Origin: JANQIO01 sp965229625
Lineage (GTDB): Bacteria; Pseudomonadota; Gammaproteobacteria; Pseudomonadales; Halieaceae
Length of the DNA: 64,000 nucleotides
Direction of reading: 5' to 3'
Assembly (NCBI GenBank): GCA_965229625.1
Contig: CBDDJJ010000001.1
Span: 1,302,001-1,366,000, forward strand
The notes beneath the pieces were generated by a model. The model ran no database searches. It saw nothing but the letters and a program-made list of their open reading frames with translations, and had not been told where the DNA came from. Position 1 is the stretch's first letter. Every line of letters begins with the position of its first letter. The position numbers and the translations under genes are program-made. This document shows positions 17,685 through 26,628 of this stretch, in pieces.

Positions 17685-18716
17685 TCAGGGAAATAGCACC
17701 ACCGGTGCGAAGCGCGGCAGGGTCTGGAACGGCAGGTCGGGGTTAGCGTCGGCCTTGGCCTGCAGGAAGGTCTTGGTGTCCTCTGCTCCGGCGGCCAGGA
17801 AGCCGGCGATGCGCACCTCGCCACTCATGGGCTGGTCGAGGGGGCCGGTCAGGGAATCCCAGTGGATCAATACCAGGCGCTCCGGGTTCACCGTCTCGAC
17901 GGTTTCCTGCCAGTACTGCTCACGATACTCGGCAGTCTGGGAGCCGATGCCGCCGACGCCGGCAAACAGCACGTCCACCTCGATACCTTCAAGCTGGCCC
18001 GGCACGAAGCCGGCACTGCCAATCACCAGCATGCTGCCCTTGGGGTGCTCGATATGGAGCACATAGGCCTTGCCCAGCTTGTAGTCGAAAACCGAGGCCG
18101 GCGGCACCAGCGGCTCGGGAATGTCAGACTGGGTCAGCATGGTCTCGACCATCTCCGGGTCAGGGAACTGGAAGTGCCTCGACTCGATGGGCGTGATGGT
18201 GAAGGCGCCCAACTGGAACGGCGCGCGGTCGGCCAGCACGGCAATCCGCTCCTCCGGTAAATCCCAGCCCCGGCAGATATTGGCGGTGGCCTCGCTGCCG
18301 TACACGGTGGCATCGGTGCGCAGTGCAACCTCTGGCGTGTCCATGGCGTGATCGTAGTGGGAATGCACCGGCAGGACGGCGGCGAGTTTATCCACGCCCA
18401 TCGCCTCCAGGCCGAAACTGATGGCCTCCATGTCTGGCTCAATCTTGCCGAAGAATACCTGGAACGGTGGCGGCCGCGAGAACCAGCCGTCGAGCATAAA
18501 GGCGGTTTCGCCGTCATCGAACAACAGGGTGCTGGTGCCCGCGTAGCGCACGCTCAGCGCACCCTCAGGAATGGTCTCGGCCGGCTCCACCTCCCAGGCC
18601 GGGTTGACCGGTGGTGCCGGGTAGCCGAACAGGTAACCCCAGGCTGCCGCCAGCAGCAACACCACCACCGCCAGCACGGTGGCCGAAGTGGAAACGATAG
18701 GGCGTTGGCCATTCAT
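17685..18716 (-). CDS. Membrane-anchored metallo-beta-lactamase-fold protein
   Basis: A 343-residue MBL-fold hydrolase (lactamase_B_2 type) with an N-terminal signal-anchor helix at about 12-31, so the catalytic domain should face the periplasm. The metal motif HSHYDH is at 118-123. The long insert that follows and IEHPKGSMLVIGSAGFVPGQ fit this group rather than glyoxalase II. It heads a probable operon with the ABA4-like protein and the second MBL protein. Substrate not known. Confidence 0.85.
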   Translation of the reverse strand: MNGQRPIVSTSATVLAVVVLLLAAAWGYLFGYPAPPVNPAWEVEPAETIPEGALSVRYAGTSTLLFDDGETAFMLDGWFSRPPPFQVFFGKIEPDMEAISFGLEAMGVDKLAAVLPVHSHYDHAMDTPEVALRTDATVYGSEATANICRGWDLPEERIAVLADRAPFQLGAFTITPIESRHFQFPDPEMVETMLTQSDIPEPLVPPASVFDYKLGKAYVLHIEHPKGSMLVIGSAGFVPGQLEGIEVDVLFAGVGGIGSQTAEYREQYWQETVETVNPERLVLIHWDSLTGPLDQPMSGEVRIAGFLAAGAEDTKTFLQAKADANPDLPFQTLPRFAPVVLFP

Positions 18717-18881
18717 GCCCGGAGTCTATCACGCGCACCAGCGCGAGGCGGTTTGCACAATAACGGGGCGCATTGTGCGCCCAGGCATCGTCACCCTCCC
18801 CCACAGGCCGCGGATTGCCTGGCCTGAGGGGCTGGCACGAAACTTGTAGTACATACTTGTTATCCCCGATGGACATGTCGC

Positions 18882-19706
18882 ATGCCACTGTTGGACGCCC
18901 TGATGCTGTTGCTGGCCCTGCTGGCGGCCGGCGCGCTGGCGGGCTTCTTCGCGGGCCTGTTCGGGGTGGGCGGCGGTTTCGTGGTGGTGCCGGCGCTGCT
19001 GCTGGTATTCGCTTCCCTGGCCCCTACCCCCCACGAACTGCATGTGGCCATCGGCACCTCGCTGGCCACCATCATTGTCACCTCGCTACGTTCGGTGCAG
19101 GCGCACCGGGCCCGGGGGGCGGTGGACTTCCTGATTCTGCGCGACTGGGCGCCCTGGCTGACCCTGGGTGTGCTGGGCGGCATCGGCATTGCCGCGGTAG
19201 CGGATACCGGCACCCTGGTACTGCTGTTTGCCAGCGGCGTATTACTGTACGCCTTCTACTTCCTGCGCCCGGAATTTGTGGTGCGGCGGGAAAAACACTA
19301 CGCCATCCCGGTGGGTGTGGGCCGGGCGGCACTGGCGTCCGGACTGGGGGGCTTCTCGGCGCTGCTGGGTATCGGCGGCGGTACTCCCTTTGTGGTGACC
19401 ATGGTGGTGTGCGGCCGCAGCGTGCACCAGGCCGTGGGCACCGCCGCCGGGGTGGGCTTCCTGATTGCCCTGCCGGGCGCCCTCGGCTTCGCGCTATTGG
19501 GCTGGGGGCAGAGCGAGCTGCCGACGGGCTCGTTAGGCTATGTGAACCTGCCGGCGTTTGCGACCATTGGCGCCATGTCGATGGTGACGGCGCCGCTGGG
19601 CGCGCGCTGTGCCCACGCCCTCAGCGAATTCCACCTGCGCCGCGCCTTTGGCGTGTACCTGCTGGTGATCTCGGCGCTTATGTACAACAAGTATCTCGCC
19701 CTGTAA
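18882..19706 (+). CDS. TSUP-family transporter (TauE/SafE)
   Basis: A 274-residue membrane permease of the TSUP (TauE/SafE) family, which moves sulfonates, sulfite or similar anions. The family's repeated glycine-rich signature occurs twice: GLFGVGGGFVVVPALLL near 25-41 and LLGIGGGTPFVVTMVV in the second half, marking the two inverted repeats. About eight membrane helices are expected. The gene precedes the Tat aminotransferase by 27 bp on the same strand, so they may be co-transcribed. The anion carried cannot be told. Confidence 0.9.
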   Translation: MPLLDALMLLLALLAAGALAGFFAGLFGVGGGFVVVPALLLVFASLAPTPHELHVAIGTSLATIIVTSLRSVQAHRARGAVDFLILRDWAPWLTLGVLGGIGIAAVADTGTLVLLFASGVLLYAFYFLRPEFVVRREKHYAIPVGVGRAALASGLGGFSALLGIGGGTPFVVTMVVCGRSVHQAVGTAAGVGFLIALPGALGFALLGWGQSELPTGSLGYVNLPAFATIGAMSMVTAPLGARCAHALSEFHLRRAFGVYLLVISALMYNKYLAL

Positions 19707-19733
19707 TCGGGGCGGGCCCAAGGAGGACAACCC

Positions 19734-20840
19734 ATGCTGACTCGACGCAGATTCATCCAGGCCACCGCGGCCACCAGTTCCCTGACCCTGGTGCCACCGG
19801 CGCTGGCCAACCTCTACGGCCCGGCCCCCGGCGTTGCCCGGCTCAATGCCAATGAGAACCCCTACGGGCCCAGCCCCGCGGCGCTCAAGGCCATGGCGGA
19901 AGCCTCCGCCAATGGCGCCTACTACGTCACCCGTTCAGTGGCGCGACTGCAGGACATGATTGCCGAGCGCTTCAGCCTCGGCCAGGGCAACATCACTCTG
20001 GGTGCGGGTTCCTCGGGTGCGCTGGCAAACCTGGCTCGCGCCAGGGCCACCGAGGGCAAGATCCTCGGCCCCGACCTGTTCTGGGACACCACCACCCGGC
20101 TGGCCCTGCGCCAGGGCGGTGAGCTGATCCGCACGCCGAAAACCGACGACCTGAGTATCGACCTCGAGGCTCTCTATGCGGCCATCACCCCCGAGGTGTC
20201 CATGGTGCAAATCTGCAATCCCAACAACCCCACGGGCATGCTGCTGGACCCGGCGGCCCTGCGCGAGTTCTGCATCAAGGCCAGCAAGCAGTGCACGGTG
20301 TTGATCGATGAGGCCTACAACGAGATCACCGAGGTGCCGGAGGAGAACTCCATGGCAAGCCTGATCAACGACGGCCACGACGTGGTCGTGGCACGCACCT
20401 TCTCCAAGGTGTACGGCCTGGCAGGTATGCGGGTGGGCTACCTGCTGGCCACCGAGGAAACTACCGACGCGGTGCAGCGCTACAGCCTCGGCAACTACAA
20501 CCTCAACCAGGCCGGTGTGGCGGCCGCCGTGGCGAGCTTCAACGACTGGCAGTTCGTGGAGTACTCTCGGGCACGGATTCATGAGTCCCGCGAGATGATC
20601 GTCGACGCCGCCCAGCGCAACGAACTCACTACCGCGCCCTCGCATACCAGCTTCGTGTTTGTGAACCTGGGGGATGTGAACGCCGGGCGCTTTCGCGAGG
20701 AAATGCAGAAGCGCAATGTATTGATCCGCGGCATCTACCAGGACTACACCCACTGGTCGCGGGTCAGCGCCGGCAAGCAGGAGCAGGTGGCCCAGTACGT
20801 GAAAGCCATGCCGGAAGCGCTGGCGGCGGCCCGGGCCTGA
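19734..20840 (+). CDS. Tat-exported class I/II aminotransferase (HisC-like)
   Basis: A 368-residue PLP-dependent aminotransferase of fold type I, closest in style to histidinol-phosphate aminotransferases. Visible are LNANENPYGPSP near 37-48, CNPNNPTG at 161-168, the PLP-binding DEAYNE and the Schiff-base lysine K225 in RTFSKVYGLAGMRVGY. Before this is a twin-arginine signal: TRRRFIQAT at 3-11, a hydrophobic stretch and an A-L-A cleavage site near 25. Export of a folded PLP enzyme is unusual. A good AAGGAGG site lies upstream of the ATG. It is probably not the housekeeping hisC. Confidence 0.88.
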   Translation: MLTRRRFIQATAATSSLTLVPPALANLYGPAPGVARLNANENPYGPSPAALKAMAEASANGAYYVTRSVARLQDMIAERFSLGQGNITLGAGSSGALANLARARATEGKILGPDLFWDTTTRLALRQGGELIRTPKTDDLSIDLEALYAAITPEVSMVQICNPNNPTGMLLDPAALREFCIKASKQCTVLIDEAYNEITEVPEENSMASLINDGHDVVVARTFSKVYGLAGMRVGYLLATEETTDAVQRYSLGNYNLNQAGVAAAVASFNDWQFVEYSRARIHESREMIVDAAQRNELTTAPSHTSFVFVNLGDVNAGRFREEMQKRNVLIRGIYQDYTHWSRVSAGKQEQVAQYVKAMPEALAAARA

Positions 20841-20955
20841 GCGCGCCCCAGGCGATAGAGCCACGCGAGAGCCCGGCGAGCATACCTGGACAGGACCTGC
20901 GCGCCGGCGGGCACGCGCTTGTAGTTGACCACAACGATGGCTAGAGTCACTGGCA

Positions 20956-23205
20956 ATGATTCGTCTCGCCGTCGTATTACTGGCCTACCTTCCCGCCCTG
21001 CTGTGGGCGGAGGCTATTACTCACCGCGACTACCCACCCCAGGTAAAACCCATCATCGAAAACCGCTGCATGGTGTGCCACGGCTGCTACGACGCGCCCT
21101 GCCAGCTCAAGCTGGATGACTGGATCGGCCTGGAGCGCGGCGCCAACAAGGACAAGGTCTACGACGGCACCCGGCTGCTGTCCGCCAACCTGACCCGGCT
21201 CTATGAAGATGCGCTGAGCACCGAGGAGTGGCGCGGCAAGGGCTTCTACCCGGTGCTGGAGCGTGAGGACATCACCCAGAGCGTGCTCTACAAGATGCTG
21301 TCGCTGAAGGAGAAGTATCCCCTGCCCAGCGACGGCCCGCTGCCGGCCAACTTCGACTTCCGCCTGGACCGCAGCCAGAGCTGCCCCAGGCCCAGCCAGT
21401 TCGGTCTCTACAACCAGAACCGCCCCTACCAGGGCATGCCTTATGGGTTCCCCGGGGTGGACCCGGATCGCATGAAGGTGTTGGCAGACTGGTTGCACAG
21501 CGGTGCACCCGGCGTCGATATCCCGCCGCGCAGCGATGCGGAGTCCAAAGCGGTGGCACGCTGGGAGGCCTTCTTCAACCAGCCGTCCAACAAGGCGCGG
21601 CTGATGAGCCGCTATATCTATGAGCACCTGTTTATCGGCAACCTGCATTTCGATGCGCTGCCACAGTCCGGTTTGTACAAGCTGGTACGTTCGCGCACAC
21701 CGCCGGGTGAGCCCATCGACATCATCGCCACCCGGCGCCCCTACGACGACCCGCAAGCAGGCGCCTTCTATTACCGGCTGCAGCAGCGCTACACCAGCAT
21801 TCTGGACAAGCGCCACATGCCCTATGCGCTGAACCCGGCGCGCATGGCACGCTGGCAGCAACTGTTTCTGGAGCCCGACTATGAAGTAGCCAGTCTGCCC
21901 GGCTACCGCGGCAATGAAGCCGCCAATCCGTTTATCAGCTTCGAGCAGCTACCGGTCGATTCGCGTTATCGCTTCATGCTGGATGAAGCGCATTTCACCA
22001 TCATGGCCTATATCAAGGGGCCGGTCTGCCGGGGCCAGGTGGCGCTGAACGTGATCGACGATCATTTCTGGGTGGCCTTCACCAAACCCAACAACCTCGA
22101 CCCGGAGCAACAGGCCGACTTCCTGGCCGAGGAAGCCCACCACATGCGCCTGCCCCAGCCCAAGGGCAGCCTGGTGGTTACCCTGCTGCAATGGCGCGGC
22201 TATGCCCGGGACCAGAAGCGCTACCTGCAGGCTGAGGCCCGCAAGGTGGCGGAGATCATCGACGACACCGGCATCAAGCTGGATATGAACCTGATCTGGG
22301 ACGGCGGACCGCGCCAGAACCCCAATGCGGCACTCACCGTGTTCCGCCACAACGACAGCGCCACCGTGGTGAAGGGACACGTCGGCCAGTACCCCAAGAC
22401 CATGTGGGTGATCGACTATTCGCTGCTGGAGCGCATTCACTACCTGCTGGTGGCGGGCTTTGATGTGTACGGCAGCGTGGGGCACCAGTTGGAAAGCCGA
22501 CTGTATATGGATTTCCTGCGCATGGAGGGCGAGCAGAACTTCCTGCTGTTCCTGCCCCAACAGGACCGCCGCAGCTTACGCAACTATTGGTATCGGGACG
22601 CCGGCGATCACGTGCGTGACTTCGTGTTGCCCCGTGACAACGAGCGCTACGAACGCGACACCGCCATTACCTACCAGAGCGACAACCACAAGCGGGAACT
22701 GATGGACATGTTCCGGGCGCGCATTCCGGCGGCCAGCAATCCGCGCTATGCGCTGGACAACCCCGCGCTGGCACCGCTGATGGGAGAGGCGGATATCGCC
22801 TACAGCTACCTGCCCGAGGTCGCCTTCCTGCAAGTGCTGGGCAAGGACGGCAGTTACCGCGCCTACAGCCTGGTGCACAACCGCGGCCACTCCAATATCG
22901 CGCAGATGTTTGACGAGGACGCGCGCCTGCTGCCGGAGGAAGACACGCTGACCGTCTCTCCGGGTTTTATCGGTTCCTACCCGAACATGTTCTTCCAGGT
23001 GACGGAAGGCGAGCTGCCGCAGTTCGTGTCCGCGATCCAGTCCATGAAGAGCGACGCCGACTACACGAAGCTGGTGGAACGCTTTGGCGTGCGCCGAACC
23101 GCGCCGTGGTTCTGGCGCGTCAGCGACCAGTTTGTTGCCGACTATCGCCGCCAGCACCCGGTGGAAGCGGGCTTGTTTGACCTGAACCGCTACCAGAACC
23201 GCTGA
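20956..23205 (+). CDS. cti: Fatty acid cis/trans isomerase
   Basis: A 749-residue periplasmic heme enzyme that converts cis-unsaturated phospholipid acyl chains to trans, a fast membrane-stiffening response to solvents and heat. A Sec signal peptide (1-19) is followed by the single c-type heme motif CMVCH at 38-42, and the length agrees with Cti of Pseudomonas and Vibrio. Heme attachment requires the Ccm system encoded elsewhere. The stop codon lies in the first unit of a 22-bp tandem array that fills the space to the next, convergent gene. Confidence 0.93.
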   Translation: MIRLAVVLLAYLPALLWAEAITHRDYPPQVKPIIENRCMVCHGCYDAPCQLKLDDWIGLERGANKDKVYDGTRLLSANLTRLYEDALSTEEWRGKGFYPVLEREDITQSVLYKMLSLKEKYPLPSDGPLPANFDFRLDRSQSCPRPSQFGLYNQNRPYQGMPYGFPGVDPDRMKVLADWLHSGAPGVDIPPRSDAESKAVARWEAFFNQPSNKARLMSRYIYEHLFIGNLHFDALPQSGLYKLVRSRTPPGEPIDIIATRRPYDDPQAGAFYYRLQQRYTSILDKRHMPYALNPARMARWQQLFLEPDYEVASLPGYRGNEAANPFISFEQLPVDSRYRFMLDEAHFTIMAYIKGPVCRGQVALNVIDDHFWVAFTKPNNLDPEQQADFLAEEAHHMRLPQPKGSLVVTLLQWRGYARDQKRYLQAEARKVAEIIDDTGIKLDMNLIWDGGPRQNPNAALTVFRHNDSATVVKGHVGQYPKTMWVIDYSLLERIHYLLVAGFDVYGSVGHQLESRLYMDFLRMEGEQNFLLFLPQQDRRSLRNYWYRDAGDHVRDFVLPRDNERYERDTAITYQSDNHKRELMDMFRARIPAASNPRYALDNPALAPLMGEADIAYSYLPEVAFLQVLGKDGSYRAYSLVHNRGHSNIAQMFDEDARLLPEEDTLTVSPGFIGSYPNMFFQVTEGELPQFVSAIQSMKSDADYTKLVERFGVRRTAPWFWRVSDQFVADYRRQHPVEAGLFDLNRYQNR

Positions 23206-23300
23206 GGGCTCTTTATAGAACCGCTGAGGGCTCTTTATAAAACCGCAGAGGGCTCTTCACAAAACCGCTGAGGGCTCTCTATAAGACCGCAGAGGGCTCT
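23199..23300. repeat. Five-unit 22-bp tandem array between convergent stop codons
   Basis: Units begin at 23199, 23221, 23243, 23265 and 23287, each opening CCGC(T/A)GAGGGCTCT; the fifth is cut to 14 bp. The first unit contains the TGA of cti and the last runs into the TAG of the convergent hydrolase, so the array occupies the whole intergenic space. Confidence 0.95.
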
Positions 23301-23799
23301 AGTCGCATACTCGCTCGAGGAAGAAACCGAACAGTACCAGCAGTTCGGGGAGCGCATCGGTGAGCCGGTGGCCACCGGCCACCACGTGCTGGGTGCAATT
23401 CATACTGCGGCAGAACTGCATGGAGAGTTCCACCGGGATTACGTCGTCCGACCAGCCGTGCACCACCTCGATATGCCGCGCCTGGCACGGGTACTCCTGC
23501 ATGGCGTAGCCCGAGATGTAGAGCGCCGGCGCCATCAGGAACAGCCCCGGTACCGCCACGCGGGTGGAGGCCACCGCGGACACATAGCCGCCCATACTCG
23601 AGCCCACCAGGATGGGCGGTTCCTGCAGGGAATCGAGGTGTGTGACCAGCCGTTCCACCCGCGCTTCGGGTTCATTGACAAGGTCGGTGTAGTCGAGGCT
23701 GTCATAGCTGCAGCCGTGGGCCTTCGCCACCCCGGCCATGGCAGTGATTTTGTTGCCCCAGGGGCCCGACTCCTTGCCGTGGGAGAATACGATATGCAT
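23299..23799 (-). CDS. Small alpha/beta hydrolase (YqiA/UPF0227-like)
   Basis: A 166-residue compact alpha/beta hydrolase. The opening MHIVFSHGKESGPWGNKI is the oxyanion strand, the nucleophile elbow is GSSMGG with Ser near 69, an acid is probably the Asp in VHGWSDDVIP and the His in AGGHRL. Size and layout match YqiA/UPF0227-type esterases. It is followed on its own strand by the repeat array. The upstream DUF1993 gene ends 12 bp before its start, so the two form an operon. Substrate unknown. Confidence 0.82.
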   Translation of the reverse strand: MHIVFSHGKESGPWGNKITAMAGVAKAHGCSYDSLDYTDLVNEPEARVERLVTHLDSLQEPPILVGSSMGGYVSAVASTRVAVPGLFLMAPALYISGYAMQEYPCQARHIEVVHGWSDDVIPVELSMQFCRSMNCTQHVVAGGHRLTDALPELLVLFGFFLERVCD

Positions 23800-23811
23800 A
23801 CCGCCGGCCCG

Positions 23812-24420
23812 CTATTTCTTTTTCGCGGCCGGTTTTTTGCGGGGCGATTTCTTCGCCCTGGGTTTCTGTTTCAGGCCAAACATCTTCACGATGGGCCCGC
23901 GAGCGGTCATGCCGGGTACCTGGCCTAGCCAGTCGGTCTTGCCCAGCGGCACACCGTTGTGGCGCAGGATGTCGTAGGCCGCCGCACAGTGAAAATAGAA
24001 ATTGGGCAGGGCCCAGCCGTGTAGGAAATCTGCCCCCTTGAACTCCAGCACTCCCATGGGGTTTTCCGCCTCAATCTCGCGGGCCTCGCTACCCTCATAC
24101 TCGCTGGCCTTGATGCTGCGTATAAAGGCCTGGGTGCTCTTGATGCGCACCTGCAGTTCCACGAAGCTGGCGTTGTCGTCGGCGAACACCGGCGGCGTAT
24201 TACCAGTCAGCCGGCCGCAGGCGCCCTTGGCAATATCACAGGCGAACATCACCTGCGAGTTGAAGGCAAACATGTCCGGCGCCAGTCGCGCGCTCATCAA
24301 TACCGACTCTTCGATGCCGCGCGACCTGGCATCCTTCTGCGCCTTGCGCAGGATGGCGGACAGGTTCTTGAGGTTGTGGGTGAAGGTACGTGCAGACGCC
24401 TGATACATCAGACCACTCAT
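23812..24420 (-). CDS. DUF1993 domain-containing protein
   Basis: A 202-residue protein of the DUF1993 family, a DinB-like helical bundle of unknown function. Family features include the start MSGLMYQASARTFTHNLKNL, a RLAPDMFAFNSQVMFACDIAKG region and the late HGWALPNFYFHCAAAYDILR. The ATG at 24420 has AGGAG at good distance; an in-frame upstream start is less likely. The last 25 residues are Lys/Arg/Pro-rich (e.g. KKSPRKKPAAKKK), an added basic tail that could bind nucleic acid. Confidence 0.85.
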   Translation of the reverse strand: MSGLMYQASARTFTHNLKNLSAILRKAQKDARSRGIEESVLMSARLAPDMFAFNSQVMFACDIAKGACGRLTGNTPPVFADDNASFVELQVRIKSTQAFIRSIKASEYEGSEAREIEAENPMGVLEFKGADFLHGWALPNFYFHCAAAYDILRHNGVPLGKTDWLGQVPGMTARGPIVKMFGLKQKPRAKKSPRKKPAAKKK

Positions 24421-24514
24421 GGCCAGCTCCTGGGAAACACAAACAACCCATCTAGCATAGCCCACTGACCGCCACCGCGAGAATGCCATCCCGGGGTTGC
24501 GCTACACTGCGGCC

Positions 24515-24898
24515 ATGAGTGATACACAGTGCCACTGCGGCAGACCCCAGGCCTTCAAAGACTGTTGCGGCCCGTACATCCGCGGTGATGCCGTGCCGGA
24601 AACGGCGGAGCAGTTGATGCGCTCGCGCTACAGCGCCTTCGTGGAAGCCGACGAGCCCTACCTGCTGGCCACCTGGCACCCGGATACCCGGCCTTCCCGG
24701 GTGCGGCTGTCAAAAGCGCAGCGCTGGTTGGGCCTGTCGATCAAGGGTGGCGAGGCTGGCGGCGCCGGCGATCGAACCGGCACCGTTGAATTTGTCGCCC
24801 GCTACAAGGTGGTCGGTCGCGGCCACCGCCTGCACGAGACCAGCCGCTTCGAACGCATCGACGGCCGCTGGTTTTACCGCGACGGCGACCACCACTAG
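24515..24898 (+). CDS. YchJ-family (UPF0225) protein
   Basis: A 127-residue protein of the YchJ/UPF0225 family. The N-terminal SEC-C-like zinc motif is CHCGRPQAFKDCCGPYI (cysteines near 6-20), followed by an NTF2-like domain starting MRSRYSAFVEADEPYLLATWHPDTRP, which is diagnostic. The usual second SEC-C motif at the C-terminus is absent. The ATG at 24515 begins the conserved region. Function unknown in all bacteria. Divergent from the DUF1993 gene. Confidence 0.88.
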   Translation: MSDTQCHCGRPQAFKDCCGPYIRGDAVPETAEQLMRSRYSAFVEADEPYLLATWHPDTRPSRVRLSKAQRWLGLSIKGGEAGGAGDRTGTVEFVARYKVVGRGHRLHETSRFERIDGRWFYRDGDHH

Positions 24899-24915
24899 CC
24901 CATCGAGGAAATGCC

Positions 24916-26034
24916 ATGCGTTGCTGCCAAGCCCTGATCCTGACCTTCACGCTACTCACAGCGCCGGCCTGGGGCGGCAAGCCCATCATTTACGACACCG
25001 ACATGGCCATCGACGACTGGCTGGCCCTGCTATACCTGGCGAAGCATCCGGATGTGGATATCGTCGCCGTCACCATCTCCGCCAGCGGCGAATCCCACTG
25101 CGCACCGGGGCTGGACAATGTGCGCAACCTGCTGGCGCTGGCCGGCCACCCGAGCGTGCCGGTGGCCTGCGGCGATGACTACCCGCTGGATGGCTATTTT
25201 GTTTTCCCGGAGCCCTGGCAGGTGGACTCCGACACCCTGTCGGGCATCGACCTGGGCCGCTGGGTACCGGAGCTGGTGGGTGGCAGCGAGTCAGACGGCC
25301 ACGCCGTGGACCTCATCCACCAGGTCATCAGCCAGAGCCCGGAACCCGTCACCCTGGTGGCCGTGGGCCCGCTCACCAACGTTGCCCAGTGGCTTGAGCG
25401 CTACCCCGATGACCGTGGCGCCGTGGCCGCGCTGGTGATGATGGGCGGCAGCTACAAGGCCCCTGGCAACATCATCGTGCCGCTGTTTACCAAGGACCAC
25501 CCGAATACCGTGTCGGAGTGGAACTTCTTTATCGACCCGCTGGCCACGAAGGAAACCCTGGAATCCAGTGGCCTCGAAAAGGTCATGGTGGGGCTGGATG
25601 TTACCAACGAGGTGCGGCTGACCCATGCCTTTGCCGATGATTTCAAGGCGAGGACCCGGGGCGCCGCGGCAGAGTTCGTGGACGGTGTGTTTGACAAGAA
25701 CCGCTGGTTCATCGATTCCAATGAATACTACTTCTGGGACGTGATGGCGGCCATGGTGACCGCAGACCTGGGACTCTGCGTCGGCAAGACAATCCCCCTC
25801 ACAGCCGTGGCGGCTGCCGCCGGCGACTCCCCCTACCTGGGCAGCTCGGACCAGAGCATGCCGGCGACCACGGCGCGCGGCACAGCGCGGCAACACCTCG
25901 ACGCCGCCACTGCCGGCCAGGTGGTGGCGGCCCGCAGCGGGCCGACCACTAAAGTGTGCCTGAAAACCGACGCCGAAGCGGTGTTTGAAGGCTTTACCGC
26001 CACACTGACGGGAATACCCCCTGCGGCCAAATAA
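24916..26034 (+). CDS. Nucleoside hydrolase, secreted (IunH family)
   Basis: A 372-residue inosine-uridine-preferring nucleoside hydrolase, which splits ribonucleosides into base and ribose. The calcium and ribose-binding motif DTDMAIDDWLAL is at 27-38 (D27, D29, D33, D34). A Sec signal peptide of about 20 residues suggests periplasmic action on nucleosides, unlike the cytosolic E. coli Rih enzymes. VAVGPLTNVA and VMMGGSY are also family motifs. It starts 17 bp after the YchJ-family gene. Confidence 0.9.
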   Translation: MRCCQALILTFTLLTAPAWGGKPIIYDTDMAIDDWLALLYLAKHPDVDIVAVTISASGESHCAPGLDNVRNLLALAGHPSVPVACGDDYPLDGYFVFPEPWQVDSDTLSGIDLGRWVPELVGGSESDGHAVDLIHQVISQSPEPVTLVAVGPLTNVAQWLERYPDDRGAVAALVMMGGSYKAPGNIIVPLFTKDHPNTVSEWNFFIDPLATKETLESSGLEKVMVGLDVTNEVRLTHAFADDFKARTRGAAAEFVDGVFDKNRWFIDSNEYYFWDVMAAMVTADLGLCVGKTIPLTAVAAAAGDSPYLGSSDQSMPATTARGTARQHLDAATAGQVVAARSGPTTKVCLKTDAEAVFEGFTATLTGIPPAAK

Positions 26035-26097
26035 GCTAATCTCTCGAAAGCACAATCCAACCAGCCCCAGCCATAATCACAACAAGGCGGTGAGTCC

Positions 26098-26628
26098 ATG
26101 TCAGAGAATCATTCACAGGAACAGAGCGACGACCAGAAAGCCAGCTACGATGATGTCAGCATCTACGAGCTGACCCCGGAACGAGAACGGGAGCTGCTGG
26201 AGAAACAGATCGAGTGCGTGTTCATGTGGGCCAACAAGGACGGCCACCCGATCGGCGTGGTGATGAACTACATCTACCACGACGGCAAGATCTGGGTCAC
26301 CGCCACCGCCCAGCGGGCACGCATCAAGGCCATCCGTCGGGACCCGCGGGTATCCATCACCGTCTCCAGCATGGGCACCGACATGGGACCGGGCAAGACG
26401 GTGACCTACAAGGGTAGCGTGATCATCCATGACGACCAGGCCACCAAGGACTGGTTCTACCCGAAGATGGCCGAGCTGCTGAACGGCTACCCCGCTACCA
26501 GTGTGGAGGCCGCCATCGAGATGCTGGATACGCCGCTGCGCCTTATCCTGGAACTGGTGCCGGAGAAAGCCATCCGCTTTGACGGCGACCGCGTCGCCGA
26601 AATGTCGCGCCAGGCCGCCGAGGCATGA
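26098..26628 (+). CDS. Pyridoxamine 5'-phosphate oxidase-family protein
   Basis: A 176-residue flavin split-barrel protein. The core strands are HPIGVVMNYIYHDGKIWVTATAQR-like (residues about 56-78), followed by ARIKAIRRDPRVSITVSS, which is typical of PNPOx/F420-dependent quinone- or biliverdin-reductase-like families. The N-terminal 25 residues are acidic and probably disordered. The stop overlaps the next start by four bases, opening a four-gene set with two hotdog proteins and an SDR. It is not the housekeeping PdxH; cofactor unknown. Confidence 0.82.
   Translation: MSENHSQEQSDDQKASYDDVSIYELTPERERELLEKQIECVFMWANKDGHPIGVVMNYIYHDGKIWVTATAQRARIKAIRRDPRVSITVSSMGTDMGPGKTVTYKGSVIIHDDQATKDWFYPKMAELLNGYPATSVEAAIEMLDTPLRLILELVPEKAIRFDGDRVAEMSRQAAEA

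Noticed and set aside
23199..23300. Possible CRISPR array
   Set aside because: Repeats are directly adjacent with no spacers, and no cas gene is near.
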